Positions 33,801-43,500 of a stretch of 64,000 nucleotides of DNA are shown piece by piece. The first letter of the stretch is position 1; each line of letters starts with the position of its first letter. This DNA comes from Rhizopus arrhizus (Eukaryota > Mucoromycota > Mucoromycetes > Mucorales > Rhizopodaceae). The notes below the pieces were generated by a model, which was not told the origin of the DNA, did no database searches, and worked only from the letters and a program-made list of their open reading frames with translations. The position numbers were made by a program, and so were the translations under genes. The stretch is from assembly GCA_024220505.1 (NCBI GenBank), contig JAKZZE010000030.1:62001-126000 (forward strand), given 5' to 3'.

Positions 33801-34221
33801 GACGAGCATTAAAGTCGCCACAAATAAAAGTATTGGGTAAGGAGGGGATGGAGGAAAGTACATTTACAAATTCAGAGTTGGAAAGAGGAGGAGGTACATA
33901 CAAACAATGAAGGCGAAAGGGTCCGACCTTCAACGAAAGGGTATACCGATTCGGTGAAGGAAGTTGAGAGACAGGAAAGGGACAAGAAGGAGAGACCAGA
34001 GCAGTAACACCCATCGAACCACGGTTGGCCGAAGGTACAGGAACACCATACACATGATACTGCATCCAGTCAGTAGGAAGAAGAGAAGGGGAAAGAAGCC
34101 AAGTCTCGGAGATAAAAAGGAGAGTAGAGGAGAGACAATGAGACAAGACCTCATGAACGGTCGTGGTCCGAAGACCATTCGCGTTCCAAAGGCTTATAGA
34201 AAGGTGTTGGACCTCACTCAT
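30808..34221 (-). CDS. LINE ORF2 (L1): endonuclease and reverse transcriptase
   Basis: The 1137-residue frame begins at the ATG that overlaps the ORF1 stop (ATGA). Residues 1-230 form an apurinic-type endonuclease: WNANG (13-16), SETW (Glu39), GDFNAR (Asp136, Asn138), SSIIDM (Asp194) and SDH (217-219) are all present. A Ser/Gly/Pro linker follows. The RT has APGADHIKAEM, KKGDPSLPSNYRPISL, GGFRPRRS, FLDIKSAYD (motif A, near 634), LQGSVLSP (motif B), LLFADDVAV (motif C, near 742) and YLGMPF. The C-terminus carries CPCGRDRRSRRHFLEC, a C-x-C-x8-H-x3-C cluster typical of LINE ORF2 ends. No RNase H. The protein nicks the target and primes reverse transcription from it. Closest described group by context is Grem-LINE1 of Mucoromycotina; this is from memory. 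Confidence 0.93.
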   Translation of the reverse strand: MSEVQHLSISLWNANGLRTTTVHEVLSHCLSSTLLFISETWLLSPSLLPTDWMQYHVYGVPVPSANRGSMGVTALVSPSCPFPVSQLPSPNRYTLSLKVGPFRLHCLYVPPPLSNSEFVNVLSSIPSLPNTFICGDFNARLGDLTGDALVSPRGAAMARWLADRSLTVLNGPLAHGIPTWVGFRDDREMSSIIDMFLTNASLMSPRLDIASDLSLGSDHRLLTLSFSFTQSSASESMSDIPDTTLHPRRLWNSSRLGEPDPCQLYQDTFRTSSAPLLSQLKRLVQHPPSSRPPIDDLNASLNNIIYRSLDSSVGDRPPRPSHWKKYWTQQLQDAADFRNRCYRRWRRAFGIDKVYWWHQHQHANVSFRQAVANAKRLSWQAFCKSLETDFTKAVSKVKQLKRRHQTSSSFSHPDGPSKAVEVMASHLASVFDGSLLPSIRPPSPPPPSSLGLPLGLHGSSLSGSSPSGTSPSGMSPFGSSGPPGSSHSLFTPLTIHMYIGQLPTRKAPGADHIKAEMLKPISTDLSHLLSWFFSLCCQWSYVPSLWRHAQVYPIFKKGDPSLPSNYRPISLTSVFRKLLELSLAPWLSSVSPPLDLAQGGFRPRRSALDQALCLHELMQSYYRRSHRFPVVAFLDIKSAYDTVDRRVIWDALSRSGAGSSPCLPLLVHLFDDVSVSVLVSNHSSAAFSPVTGVLQGSVLSPHLYSVYINTLPALLRQVAAPATHLVPSSGSADAGMVPVNSLLFADDVAVIGSAKSVKEMLQLCEEHSLSLGYRWNPLKCAVLNHPTSSSSSSGSTQLSLYGTSLPLVDKFVYLGMPFVKTGLSAASVLPLRSPGVLQLMGILNKIGVNRQGFSLLLCARIYATFVRPKFEYGLAISKFSAAQVKDIDRLQDRCLRMMVGGHATSSTLVIKHMTTLPSMHHRIDVLTTRFCLRARSLPGSCLLSLLSSTLPVSRIKIHLDKNPLFLALPSPPPSSDARLKTFFRQYRERQVITLVTSTTQVLLRACRPALVVDPVLYVPATRAERSLLVRWRLGWLPGKPEDCPCGRDRRSRRHFLECDLIPSFLWSDLPRCPPGSYPIDFALSSLPLGRSASCPPWWSSLLLMLWHIQRLCRPDSFYAIDSSPGASWYSRSSRNSD

Positions 34222-35222
34222 AATGAGTGTGATCCAGCACTAGCGGAATCAGAGACCAAAGCATCTGACATGACCGTGTCACCACGGAAAGCAGCGCCTG
34301 GGTCACGACCACGAGAAGCAGAAAGAGGAGAGGGGAGGGAAGACAGAATCTGACTCAAAGAGTCCTCATCGATCCATCCCTTAGAACAAAAGTACTTACC
34401 TATGGGACCCACCAGGTGAGCACGGCCGGCACCAAGACGAGAGAGAGCACGGGAGCAGCGAGTGAACTGGAGCTCAGCACATTCGTTAGCTTTGTCAGCC
34501 GATGAAAGATGCTGGAGCTCAGGATCCGCCAAGTGGACAGGATCCAGAGGATCAAAACCGTCAACCAACGGAACCTTGGCTGTGGATAAAAGAGAGATCA
34601 CCTCTTCTTTGTAGAGAACATGGACCAATAGACCAATGACCTTGGGTCCAGGGAAGCAGATATCAAGCAGACGAGAGAGGTCAAGACCAAGTAGACGCAA
34701 GTTGCGTCTAACTTCAGCACGGGTGAGCTTACGGTTACGGTGCAAGTACAGGTATTCAAAACCACGAGGAGCAGAAGGATCCACAGGTTGGAAGGGACGC
34801 CTAGCAGCAAGCTTTCGCTTCTTGCTAGGTGGGCGACGGGTAGTAGTAGCAGTAGTAGCAGCAGCCTTGGCAGCAATAGAACTATAGGTTGCATTGTTCG
34901 TTTGGGGTGCATCTTGGGGTGCACGTATGGTAACCGGGTCGGAAGCCAAAGAGGAAAAAGCAGAAGAACGGTTGACGTCAGCGCCAGCGGAAAGTTGAGA
35001 TTCGAGTGAGGCGATTTTCGCCTTCAAAGTAGCATTTTCACTGCGTAAAGCAGTCAGTTCAGCAAATAAGTCATCGTGTGTTGAAACACGTTGCTGGAGG
35101 GTTTGGAAGTTGTGCAATAAATATTGCAAAGCTTGTTGCATGTCAGAAGGGTCTGTAATGTTGACATTTGCCACTCCATCTTGCGAGATGAGCGAAATGG
35201 GGGAGCCAGATTGTTGAGACAT
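34218..35222 (-). CDS. LINE ORF1 (L1): RNA-binding coat protein
   Basis: I start it at MSQQSG (334 residues) because copy L5 has an in-frame stop just upstream, although in L1 the frame is open 33 bases further to an earlier ATG. Residues about 25-80 form a coiled coil (leucine-spaced, with RSENATLKAKIASLESQL). An Ala/Thr linker and a nuclear-localisation-like PPSKKRKL follow. Residues about 155-225 (FEYLYLHRN ... IRRNLRLLGLDLS ... GLLVHVLY) resemble the RRM-like domain of other LINE ORF1 proteins. The last residues, SHSL, lie over the ORF2 start. The protein is expected to coat the LINE RNA. No CCHC knuckle is visible. Confidence 0.85.
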   Translation of the reverse strand: MSQQSGSPISLISQDGVANVNITDPSDMQQALQYLLHNFQTLQQRVSTHDDLFAELTALRSENATLKAKIASLESQLSAGADVNRSSAFSSLASDPVTIRAPQDAPQTNNATYSSIAAKAAATTATTTRRPPSKKRKLAARRPFQPVDPSAPRGFEYLYLHRNRKLTRAEVRRNLRLLGLDLSRLLDICFPGPKVIGLLVHVLYKEEVISLLSTAKVPLVDGFDPLDPVHLADPELQHLSSADKANECAELQFTRCSRALSRLGAGRAHLVGPIGKYFCSKGWIDEDSLSQILSSLPSPLSASRGRDPGAAFRGDTVMSDALVSDSASAGSHSL

Positions 35223-35693
35223 GGGAAATGTCGAAAATGGTGAAAAATACAGCAATCGAGTTGAAAAAAATAACGTTTGTAGAGAAAAATACGACGATTA
35301 TTTTGGTGTTAAAACGGTAGATGGATGTATCGTATTCGCAGAGATATTTGAGTTCAAAGTTGATTACGCGTACTATACCTTGTGTAACGGTCGGAAGAGC
35401 GAAAGAAAGGTCGGTCGCTTAGCTCAGGTTAAAGGTTTTGTTTTTATTAAATAACGAAGATATATTGCAGGCGACTAAAAAGTCATTATTGCATCTTCCA
35501 GTACAAAGAAAAAGAATAAGTACAAAAAAGGAGCCTGAGAAACAGAAAAACTCCAAAAAAAAGATAAAGTAAAAAGATGAGATTGACTGCCTACTTCCAC
35601 AACTTAGCTGACCTACTGTCACAACCCAACGGTAAGGAACTTTGATGGCTTTACTTCCGTGGGGGATCAGCAGGAGACAGACAAAGAAGGGTT

Positions 35694-38600
35694 TCAGTCA
35701 GGGTGACGAGAAGAACTTGAATACCATAAGGCACCAGGAGAAGAGTCAATAGGAAGATTCCTATCAGGACGACAGAGACGTTGGATATGCGAAAGCATCA
35801 ATAGGAGTGATGACCACCAAGGAGGACAGCGAGCTGAGCGACCAAGAGGCAACGAGGAAAGAGCAAAGTCAATGGGATAGCACCCAGGAGGACAGCGAGG
35901 CAGATCAGACCAAAGGAAAGACGGGATCAAATCACACTCAAGAAAGTGGCGACGAGAGCGACGATCACGTCCACAAGGACAGTCTTCGGGTTTACCAGGT
36001 AGCCAGCCAAGACGCCAACGAACCAAGAGAGAGCGTTCTGCACGGGTTGCAGGAACGTATAAGATGGGATCAACCACCAGAGCAGGGCGACATGCGCGTA
36101 AGAGAACCTGGGTAGTGGAGGTGACGAGTGAAGTGACTTGACGCTCACGATACTGGCGAAAGAAGGTCTTGAGCCGAGCATCGGAGGACGGAGGAGGAAA
36201 AGGCAGAGCCAAGAAGAGCGGATTCTTTTGAAGATGGATTTGTAGGCGAGAGACAGGTAACGTTGTTGACAACAGAGACAGCAGGCAAGAACCAGGAAGA
36301 GAGCGGGCACGAAGGCAGAAACGAGTTGTAAGCACATCTATGCGGTGATGCATAGACGGCAAGGTAGTGAGATGCTTGATGATAGTGGTGGAAGAAGTGG
36401 CATGACCACCTACCATCATACGAAGGCAGCGATCTTGAAGACGTTCAATTTCTTTCACTTGAGCAGCAGAAAATTTGGAAATGGCGAGACCATATTCGAA
36501 CTTTGGACGGACAAATGTGGCATAGATCCGAGCACACAAGAGAAGAGAAAAGCCTTGACGATTCACGCCAATCTTGTTGAGAATACCCATCAGTTGAAGG
36601 ACACCAGGAGAACGAAGAGGAAGCACCGAAGCAGCAGAGAGACCAGACTTGACAAACGGCATACCAAGGTACACAAACTTGTCGACCAAAGGCAGAGAAG
36701 TACCATAGAGTGTAAGTTGGGTTGAACCAGATGACGATGAAGAGGAAGTGGGGTGGTTGAGCACCGCACACTTCAGAGGATTCCAGCGATATCCAAGAGA
36801 CAACGAGTGATCCTCACAGAGCTTGAGCATCTCTTTGACTGACTTTGCCGAGCCAATGACTGCGACATCGTCAGCAAAGAGGAGAGAGTTGACTGGGACC
36901 ATACCAGCATCGGAGCGACCAGAGGAGGGAACCAAATGGGTGGCAGGAGCAGCGACTTGACGAAGTAAAGCAGGTAATGTATTGATGTACACCGAGTACA
37001 AGTGAGGACTGAGAACAGAACCTTGCAAGACACCGGTGACAGGAGAAAAAGCAGCAGAAGAATGGTTGGACACCAAGACAGACACCGAGACATCATCGAA
37101 AAGATGAACCAAGAGAGGCAGACAAGGAGAGGAACCAGCACCAGAACGAGAGAGAGCATCCCAGATAACACGCCGGTCGACGGTATCGTAGGCCGACTTG
37201 ATATCCAGGAATGCTACCACAGGAAACCGATGAGAGCGACGGTAATACGACTGTATTAGTTCATGAAGGCACAGAGCCTGATCCAGGGCAGATCGACGAG
37301 GACGGAAACCACCTTGAGCGAGGTCAAGAGGAGGAGAGACAGAGGACAACCATGGAGACAGCGACAGCTCAAGTAGCTTGCGGAATACAGATGTGAGTGA
37401 GATTGGACGGTAGTTTGAGGGAAGTGATGAATCACCTTTCTTGAAAATGGGATAAACTTGAGCATGTCGCCACAGAGAAGGAACATAGGACCATTGATAG
37501 CATAGAGTAAAGAACCAGGAAAGAATGAATGACAGGTCAGTACTGATCGGCTTGAGCATCTCGGCCTTGATGTGATCAGCACCAGGAGCTTTACGAGTAG
37601 GGAGCTGACCGATGTACATGTGAATAGTTAAAGGAGCGAAGAGAGAATTTGAAGGACCAGGAGAACCAGCGGAACCAGAGGGAAACGAACCAGAAGGAGA
37701 CGAACCAGAGGGAGACGAACCATGGAGACCAAGAGGCAAACCAAGAGAGGATGGAGATGATGGAGGTGGTGGGCGAGTGGAAGGTAGAAGACTGCCATCA
37801 AAGACCGAAGCCAAGTGACTAGCCATTACCTCCACTGCCTTAGACGGACCATCAGGATGGGAAAACGACGATGATGACTGATGTCGTCGATTGAGTTGCT
37901 TGACTTTGGAAACGGCTTTAGTGAAGTCAGATTCGAGAGACTTGCAAAATGCTTGCCAGGAGAGACGTTTGGCATTGGCCACAGCTTGACGGAAAGAGGT
38001 ATTCGCTTGTTGATGTTGATGCCACCAATAGACTTTGTCGATGCCAAAGGCACGACGCCATCTACGGTAGCACCTGTTGCGGAAGTCAGCAGCATCTTGA
38101 AGTTGTTGTGTCCAGTACTTTTTCCAATGTGAAGGACGAGGTGGACGATCACCGACAGAAGAGTCAAGGGAGCGGTAGATGATATCGTTGAGCGACGCGT
38201 TGAGGTCGTCAATAGGCGGACGTGAAGAAGGAGGGTGTTGAACCAACCTCTTCAGTTGAGACAGCAAAGGAGCAGAGGACGAACGAAAGGTGTCTTGATA
38301 CAATTGACATGGATCAGGTTCACCAAGGCGAGACAAGTTCCATAGTCGACGAGGATGTAATGTGGTATCAGATGTATCAGACATAGACTCAGAGGCACTT
38401 GACTGAGCAAAAGAAAATGACAGCGTTAGTAGACGATGATCAGAACCAAGAGACAAGTCAGACGCGATATCAAGGCGAGGAGACATCAATAACGCGTTTG
38501 TTAAAAACATGTCAATGATGCTACTCATCTCTCGATCATCACGAAACCCGACCCAGGTAGGAATACCATGAGCCAGTGGGCCGTTCAGAACGGTCAAAGA

Positions 38601-39092
38601 GCGATCAGCAAGCCAGCGAGCCATAGCAGCACCACGAGGAGAGACCAATGCATCACCAGTGAGGTCACCAAGACGAGCATTAAAGTCGCCACAAATAAAA
38701 GTATTGGGGAGAGAAGGAATGGAGGAAAGTACATTAATAAGTTCAGAGTTGGAAAGAGGAGGGGGAACATACAAACAATGAATGCGAAACGGTCCGACCT
38801 TCAACGAAAGGGTATACCGATTCGCTGAAGGAAGTTGAGAGACAGGAAAGGGACAAGAAGGAGAGACCAGAGCAGTAACACCCATCGAACCACGGTTGGC
38901 CGAAGGTACAGGAACACCATACACATGATACTGCATCCAGTCAGTAGGAAGGAGCGAAGGGGAAAGAAGCCAAGTCTCGGTAATAAAAAGGAGTGTGGAA
39001 GATAAACAATGAGACAGGACCTCATGAACGGTCGTGGTCCGAAGACCATTCGCGTTCCAAAGGCTTATAGAAAGGTGTTGGACCTCACTCAT
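35694..39092 (-). CDS. LINE ORF2 (L2)
   Basis: A 1132-residue open frame with all endonuclease and RT motifs named for L1. It differs in the linker (SGSFPSGSAGSPGPSNSLF) and in the C-terminal residues (RNLPIDSSPGALWYSSSSRH), both shared in part with L4. Because ORF1 of this copy now ends 82 bases upstream of the ORF2 start, stop-start coupling would be lost, so ORF2 translation is doubtful even though the frame is intact. Confidence 0.9.
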   Translation of the reverse strand: MSEVQHLSISLWNANGLRTTTVHEVLSHCLSSTLLFITETWLLSPSLLPTDWMQYHVYGVPVPSANRGSMGVTALVSPSCPFPVSQLPSANRYTLSLKVGPFRIHCLYVPPPLSNSELINVLSSIPSLPNTFICGDFNARLGDLTGDALVSPRGAAMARWLADRSLTVLNGPLAHGIPTWVGFRDDREMSSIIDMFLTNALLMSPRLDIASDLSLGSDHRLLTLSFSFAQSSASESMSDTSDTTLHPRRLWNLSRLGEPDPCQLYQDTFRSSSAPLLSQLKRLVQHPPSSRPPIDDLNASLNDIIYRSLDSSVGDRPPRPSHWKKYWTQQLQDAADFRNRCYRRWRRAFGIDKVYWWHQHQQANTSFRQAVANAKRLSWQAFCKSLESDFTKAVSKVKQLNRRHQSSSSFSHPDGPSKAVEVMASHLASVFDGSLLPSTRPPPPSSPSSLGLPLGLHGSSPSGSSPSGSFPSGSAGSPGPSNSLFAPLTIHMYIGQLPTRKAPGADHIKAEMLKPISTDLSFILSWFFTLCYQWSYVPSLWRHAQVYPIFKKGDSSLPSNYRPISLTSVFRKLLELSLSPWLSSVSPPLDLAQGGFRPRRSALDQALCLHELIQSYYRRSHRFPVVAFLDIKSAYDTVDRRVIWDALSRSGAGSSPCLPLLVHLFDDVSVSVLVSNHSSAAFSPVTGVLQGSVLSPHLYSVYINTLPALLRQVAAPATHLVPSSGRSDAGMVPVNSLLFADDVAVIGSAKSVKEMLKLCEDHSLSLGYRWNPLKCAVLNHPTSSSSSSGSTQLTLYGTSLPLVDKFVYLGMPFVKSGLSAASVLPLRSPGVLQLMGILNKIGVNRQGFSLLLCARIYATFVRPKFEYGLAISKFSAAQVKEIERLQDRCLRMMVGGHATSSTTIIKHLTTLPSMHHRIDVLTTRFCLRARSLPGSCLLSLLSTTLPVSRLQIHLQKNPLFLALPFPPPSSDARLKTFFRQYRERQVTSLVTSTTQVLLRACRPALVVDPILYVPATRAERSLLVRWRLGWLPGKPEDCPCGRDRRSRRHFLECDLIPSFLWSDLPRCPPGCYPIDFALSSLPLGRSARCPPWWSSLLLMLSHIQRLCRPDRNLPIDSSPGALWYSSSSRHPD

Positions 39093-39173
39093 AATGAGTG
39101 TGATCCAGCACTAGCGGAATCAGAGACCAAAGCATCTGACATGACCGTGTCACCACGGAAAGCAGCGCCTGGG

Positions 39174-40094
39174 TCACGACCACGAGAAGCAGAAAGAGGA
39201 GAGGGGAAGGGAAGACAGAATCTGACTCAAAGAGTCCTCATCAAGCCAACCCTTGGAACAAAAGTACTTACCTACGGGACCCACCAGATGAGCACGGCCA
39301 GCACCAAGACGAGAGAGAGCACGGGAGCAGCGAGTGAACTGAAGCTCAGCACATTCATTAGCCTTGTCAGCCGATGAAAGATGCTGGAGCTCAGGATCCG
39401 CCAAGTGGACAGGATCCAAAGGATCAAAACCGTCAACCAACGGAACCTTGGCAGCAGAAAGAAGAGAGATCACCTCTTCTTTGTAAAGAACATGGATCAG
39501 GAGACCAATGGCCTTTGGGCCAGGAAAGCAGATGTCCAAAACACGGGAAAGATCAAGACCAAGTAAACGCAGGTTGCGTCTAATTTCAGCACGGGACAGT
39601 TTGCGGTTTCTATGCAAGTACAGGTATTCGAAACCACGAGGAGCAGAAGGGTCAACTGGTTGGAATGGGCGACTAGCAGCAAGCTTTCGCTTCTTGCTAG
39701 GTGGGCGACGGGTAGTAGTAGCAGTAGTAGCAGCAGCCTTGGCAGCAATAGAACTATAGGTTGCATTGTTCGTTTGGGGTGCATCTTGGGGTGCACGTAT
39801 GGTAACCGGGTCGGAAGCCAAAGAGGAAAAAGCGGAAGAACGGTTGACGTCAGCGCCAGCGGAAAGTTGAGACTCGAGTGAGGCGATTTTCGCCTTCAGA
39901 GTAGCGTTTTCACTGCGTAAAGCAGTCAGTTCAGCAAACAAGTCATCGTGTGTTGAAACACGTTGCTGGAGTGTTTCGAAGTTGTGCAATAAATATTGCA
40001 AAGCTTGTTGCATGTCAGAAGGGTTTGGAATGTTGACATTTGCCACTCCATCTTGCGAGATGAGCGAAATGGGGGAGCCAGATTGTTGAGACAT
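39174..40094 (-). pseudogene. LINE ORF1 (L2), frameshifted near the C-terminus
   Basis: Open from MSQQSG for about 306 residues. An extra base in the run GAGGGGAAGG (plus strand, about 39201-39212) shifts the frame, giving the new end PLSSFCFSWS about 30 residues early. The RNA-binding core is kept. The identical insertion occurs in L4. Confidence 0.88.
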
Positions 40095-40565
40095 GGGAAA
40101 TGTCGAAAATGGTGAAAAATACAGCAATCGAGTTGAAAAAAATATAGTTTGTAGAGAAAAATACGACGATTATTTTGGTGTTAAAACGGTAGATGGATGT
40201 ATCGTATTCGCAGAGATATTTGAGTTCAAAGTTGATTACGCGTACTATACCTTGTGTAACGGTCGGAAGAGCGAAAGAAAGGTTGGTCGCTTAGCTCAGG
40301 TTAAAGATTTTGTTTTTATTTAATAGGAAGATATTTGCAGGCGACTAAAAAGTCATTGTTGCATCTTCAAGTACAATGAAAAAAGAATAAGGTACAAAAA
40401 AAGGAGCCTGAGAAACAGAAAAACTCCAAAAAAAAGATAACGCAAAAGATGAGACTTGCTGCCTACTTCCACAACTTAGCTGACCTACTGTCACAACCCA
40501 ACGGTAAGGAACTTTGATGGCTTTACTTCCGTGGGGGATCAGCAGGAGACAGACAAAGAAGGGTT

Positions 40566-43500
40566 TCAGTCAGAGTTGCGAGTAGAACGAGAATACCATA
40601 AGGCACCAGGAGAAGAGTCAATAGCATAGAAGCTATTAGGACGGCAGAGACGTTGAATATGCCAGAGCATAAGGAGCAGTGATGACCACCAAGGAGGACA
40701 GCGAGCTGAGCGACCAAGAGGCAACGAGGAAAGAGCAAAGTCAATGGGATAAGACCCAGGAGGACAGCGAGGCAGATCAGACCAAAGGAAGGACGGGATC
40801 AAATCACACTCGAGAAAGTGACGGCGAGAGCGACGATCACGGCCACAAGGACAGTCTTCAGGCTTACCTGGCAGCCAGCCAAGACGCCAACGAACCAAGA
40901 GAGAGCGTTCTGCACGGGTTGCAGGAACGTAGAGAATGGGATCAACCACCAGAGCAGGGCGACATGCGCGTAAAAGAACCTGAGTAGTGGAGGTGGCAAG
41001 AGTGACGACCTGACGCTCACGATACTGGCGAAAGAAGGTCTTGAGCCGAGCATCGGAGGACGGAGGAGGAGAAGGCAAAGCCAAGAAGAGCGGATTCTTT
41101 TCAAGATGGACCTTGATTCGTGACACTGGTAGTGTTGTTGACAAAAGAGACAGCAGGCAAGAACCAGGGAGAGAGCGAGCACGAAGACAGTAGCGAGTTG
41201 TAAGCACATCTATGCGGTGGTGCATAGATGGCAAGGTTGTCATATGTTTGATAACCAACGTAGAGGAGGTGGCATGGCCACCAACCATCATACGAAGGCA
41301 TCGGTCTTGTAAGCGATCGATTTCTTTGACTTGGGCAGCAGAAAACTTGGAAATGGCTAGACCATATTCGAACTTTGGACGGACAAATGTGGCATAGATC
41401 CGAGCACACAAGAGAAGAGAGAAACCTTGACGATTCACGCCAATCTTGTTGAGAATACCCATCAGTTGAAGGACACCAGGAGAACGAAGAGGAAGCACCG
41501 AAGCAGCAGAGAGACAAGTCTTGACAAAAGGCATACCAAGGTATACGAACTTGTCGACCAAGGGGAGAGAAGTACCATAGAGTTTTAGTTGGGTTGAACC
41601 AGACGACGATGAAGAGGAAGTGGGGTGGTTGAGCACCGCGCACTTCAGAGGATTCCAGCGATAGCCAAGAGACAGCGAGTGATCCTCACAGAGCTTGAGC
41701 ATCTCTTTGACTGACTTTGCCGAGCCAATGACTGCGACATCGTCAGCAAAGAGGAGAGAGTTGACTGGGACCATACCAGCATCAGCAGAACCAGAGGAGG
41801 GAACCAAATGAGTGGCAGGAGCAGCGACTTGACGGAGGAGAGCAGGTAAAGAGTTGATGTACACCGAGTACAAGTGAGGACTGAGAACAGAACCTTGCAA
41901 GACACCGGTGACAGGAGAGAAAGCAGCAGAAGAATGGTTTGACACCAGGACAGACACCGAGACATCATCGAAAAGATGAACCAAGAGAGGCAGACAAGGA
42001 GAAGAACCAGCACCAGAACGAGAGAGAGCATCCCAGATAACACGCCGGTCGACGGTATCGTAGGCCGACTTGATATCCAGGAATGCCACCACAGGAAAAC
42101 GATGAGATCGACGATAGTAAGACTGCATCAGCTCATGAAGACATAAGGCTTGGTCAAGAGCTGAGCGACAAGGACGGAAACCACCTTGAGCAAGGTCAAG
42201 AGGAGGAGAGACAGAGGACAACCATGGAGACAGCGACAGCTCAAGTAGCTTGCGGAATACAGATGTGAGTGAGATTGGACGGTAGTTTGAGGGAAGTGAG
42301 GAATCACCTTTCTTGAAGATAGGATAAACTTGAGCATGTCGCCAAAGAGAAGGAACATAGGACCATTGACAGCAGAGTGTAAAGAACCAGGAAAGAATGA
42401 ATGACAGGTCAGTACTGATCGGCTTGAGCATCTCGGCCTTGATGTGATCAGCACCAGGAGCTTTGCGCGTAGGCAGTTGACCGATAAGTAAAGCCAATGT
42501 TGCAGGCGAGAATATTGATGTATTGAAGTGAGTGGAATGAGTAGTAGACGTAGAAGTATGAGTAGCAGCACCAGGGGAGACAACCAAAGGAGACGAACCA
42601 GGAGGACCAAAGGGCAAACCAAGAGAAGACGGATCAGGAGGAGCAGGCGGACGAACAGATGGAAGCAAGTGACCATCATAGACAGAAGCCAAGTGACGAG
42701 CCATTACTTCCACTGCCGTAGCCGGACCATCAGGATGAGTGTAAGAGCATGATGTGAGATGACGACGTTTAAGCTGCTTTACTTTGGATATGGCTTTGGT
42801 AAAGTCAGACTCAAGGGACTTGCAAAATGCTTGCCAAGAGAGACGTTTGGCATTGGCTACAGCTTGACGGAAAGAGGTATTTGCTTGTTGATGTTGATGC
42901 CACCAATAGACTTTGTCAATACCAAAGGCACGACGCCATCTACGGTAGCACCTGTTGCGGAAATCAGCAGCATCTTGTAACTGTTGTGTCCAGTACTTTT
43001 TCCAATGGGATGGACGAGGTGGACGATCACCGACAGAAGAGTCAAGAGAACGATAGATTATGTTGTTGAGCGACGCGTTGAGGTCGTCAATAGGCGGACG
43101 TGAAGAAGGAGGGTGTTGAACCAACCTCTTCAGTTGAGAAAGCAAAGGAGCAGAAGACGAACGAAATGTATCTTGATACAGCTGACATGGATCAGGTTCA
43201 CCAAGGCGAGACAAGTTCCATAGTCGACGAGGATGAATGGTAGCATTAGGTATATCAGATAAAGACTCAGAGGCACTTGACTGAGCAAATGAGAATGAGA
43301 GCGTAAGCAGACGATGGTCAGAACCAAGAGACAAGTCAGACGCGATGTCAAGGCGAGGAGACATCAATGACGCGTTTGTTAAAAACATGTCAATGATGCT
43401 ACTCATCTCTCGATCATCACGAAACCCGACCCAGGTAGGAATACCATGAGCCAGTGGGCCGTTCAGAACGGTCAAGGAACGATCAGCAAGCCAGCGAGCC

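Larger units (their letters stand above)
30525..35412 (-). mobile_element. LINE L1, full length
   Basis: A 4.9-kb non-LTR retrotransposon read right to left: about 190-bp 5' UTR, ORF1, ORF2, about 280-bp 3' UTR ending in GAGCTAAGCGACC. There is no poly-A tail or terminal simple repeat. The left neighbour is a SINE head; the right neighbour is the 3' end of L2, with two extra bases at the junction. Both ORFs are open, so this copy may be active. Confidence 0.93.
35413..40284 (-). mobile_element. LINE L2
   Basis: Same layout as L1. ORF2 is open but ORF1 carries a one-base insertion (see 39174-40094). The junction with L1 is ...AAAGGTC then GGTCGC; the junction with L3 is ...AAAGGTT then GGTCGC. 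L2 is closely related to L4. Confidence 0.93.

Noticed and set aside
31041..34178. Many 60-180-residue frames on both strands inside the LINEs
   Set aside because: They recur at the same offset in each copy as shadows of ORF1 and ORF2, with no independent motif.
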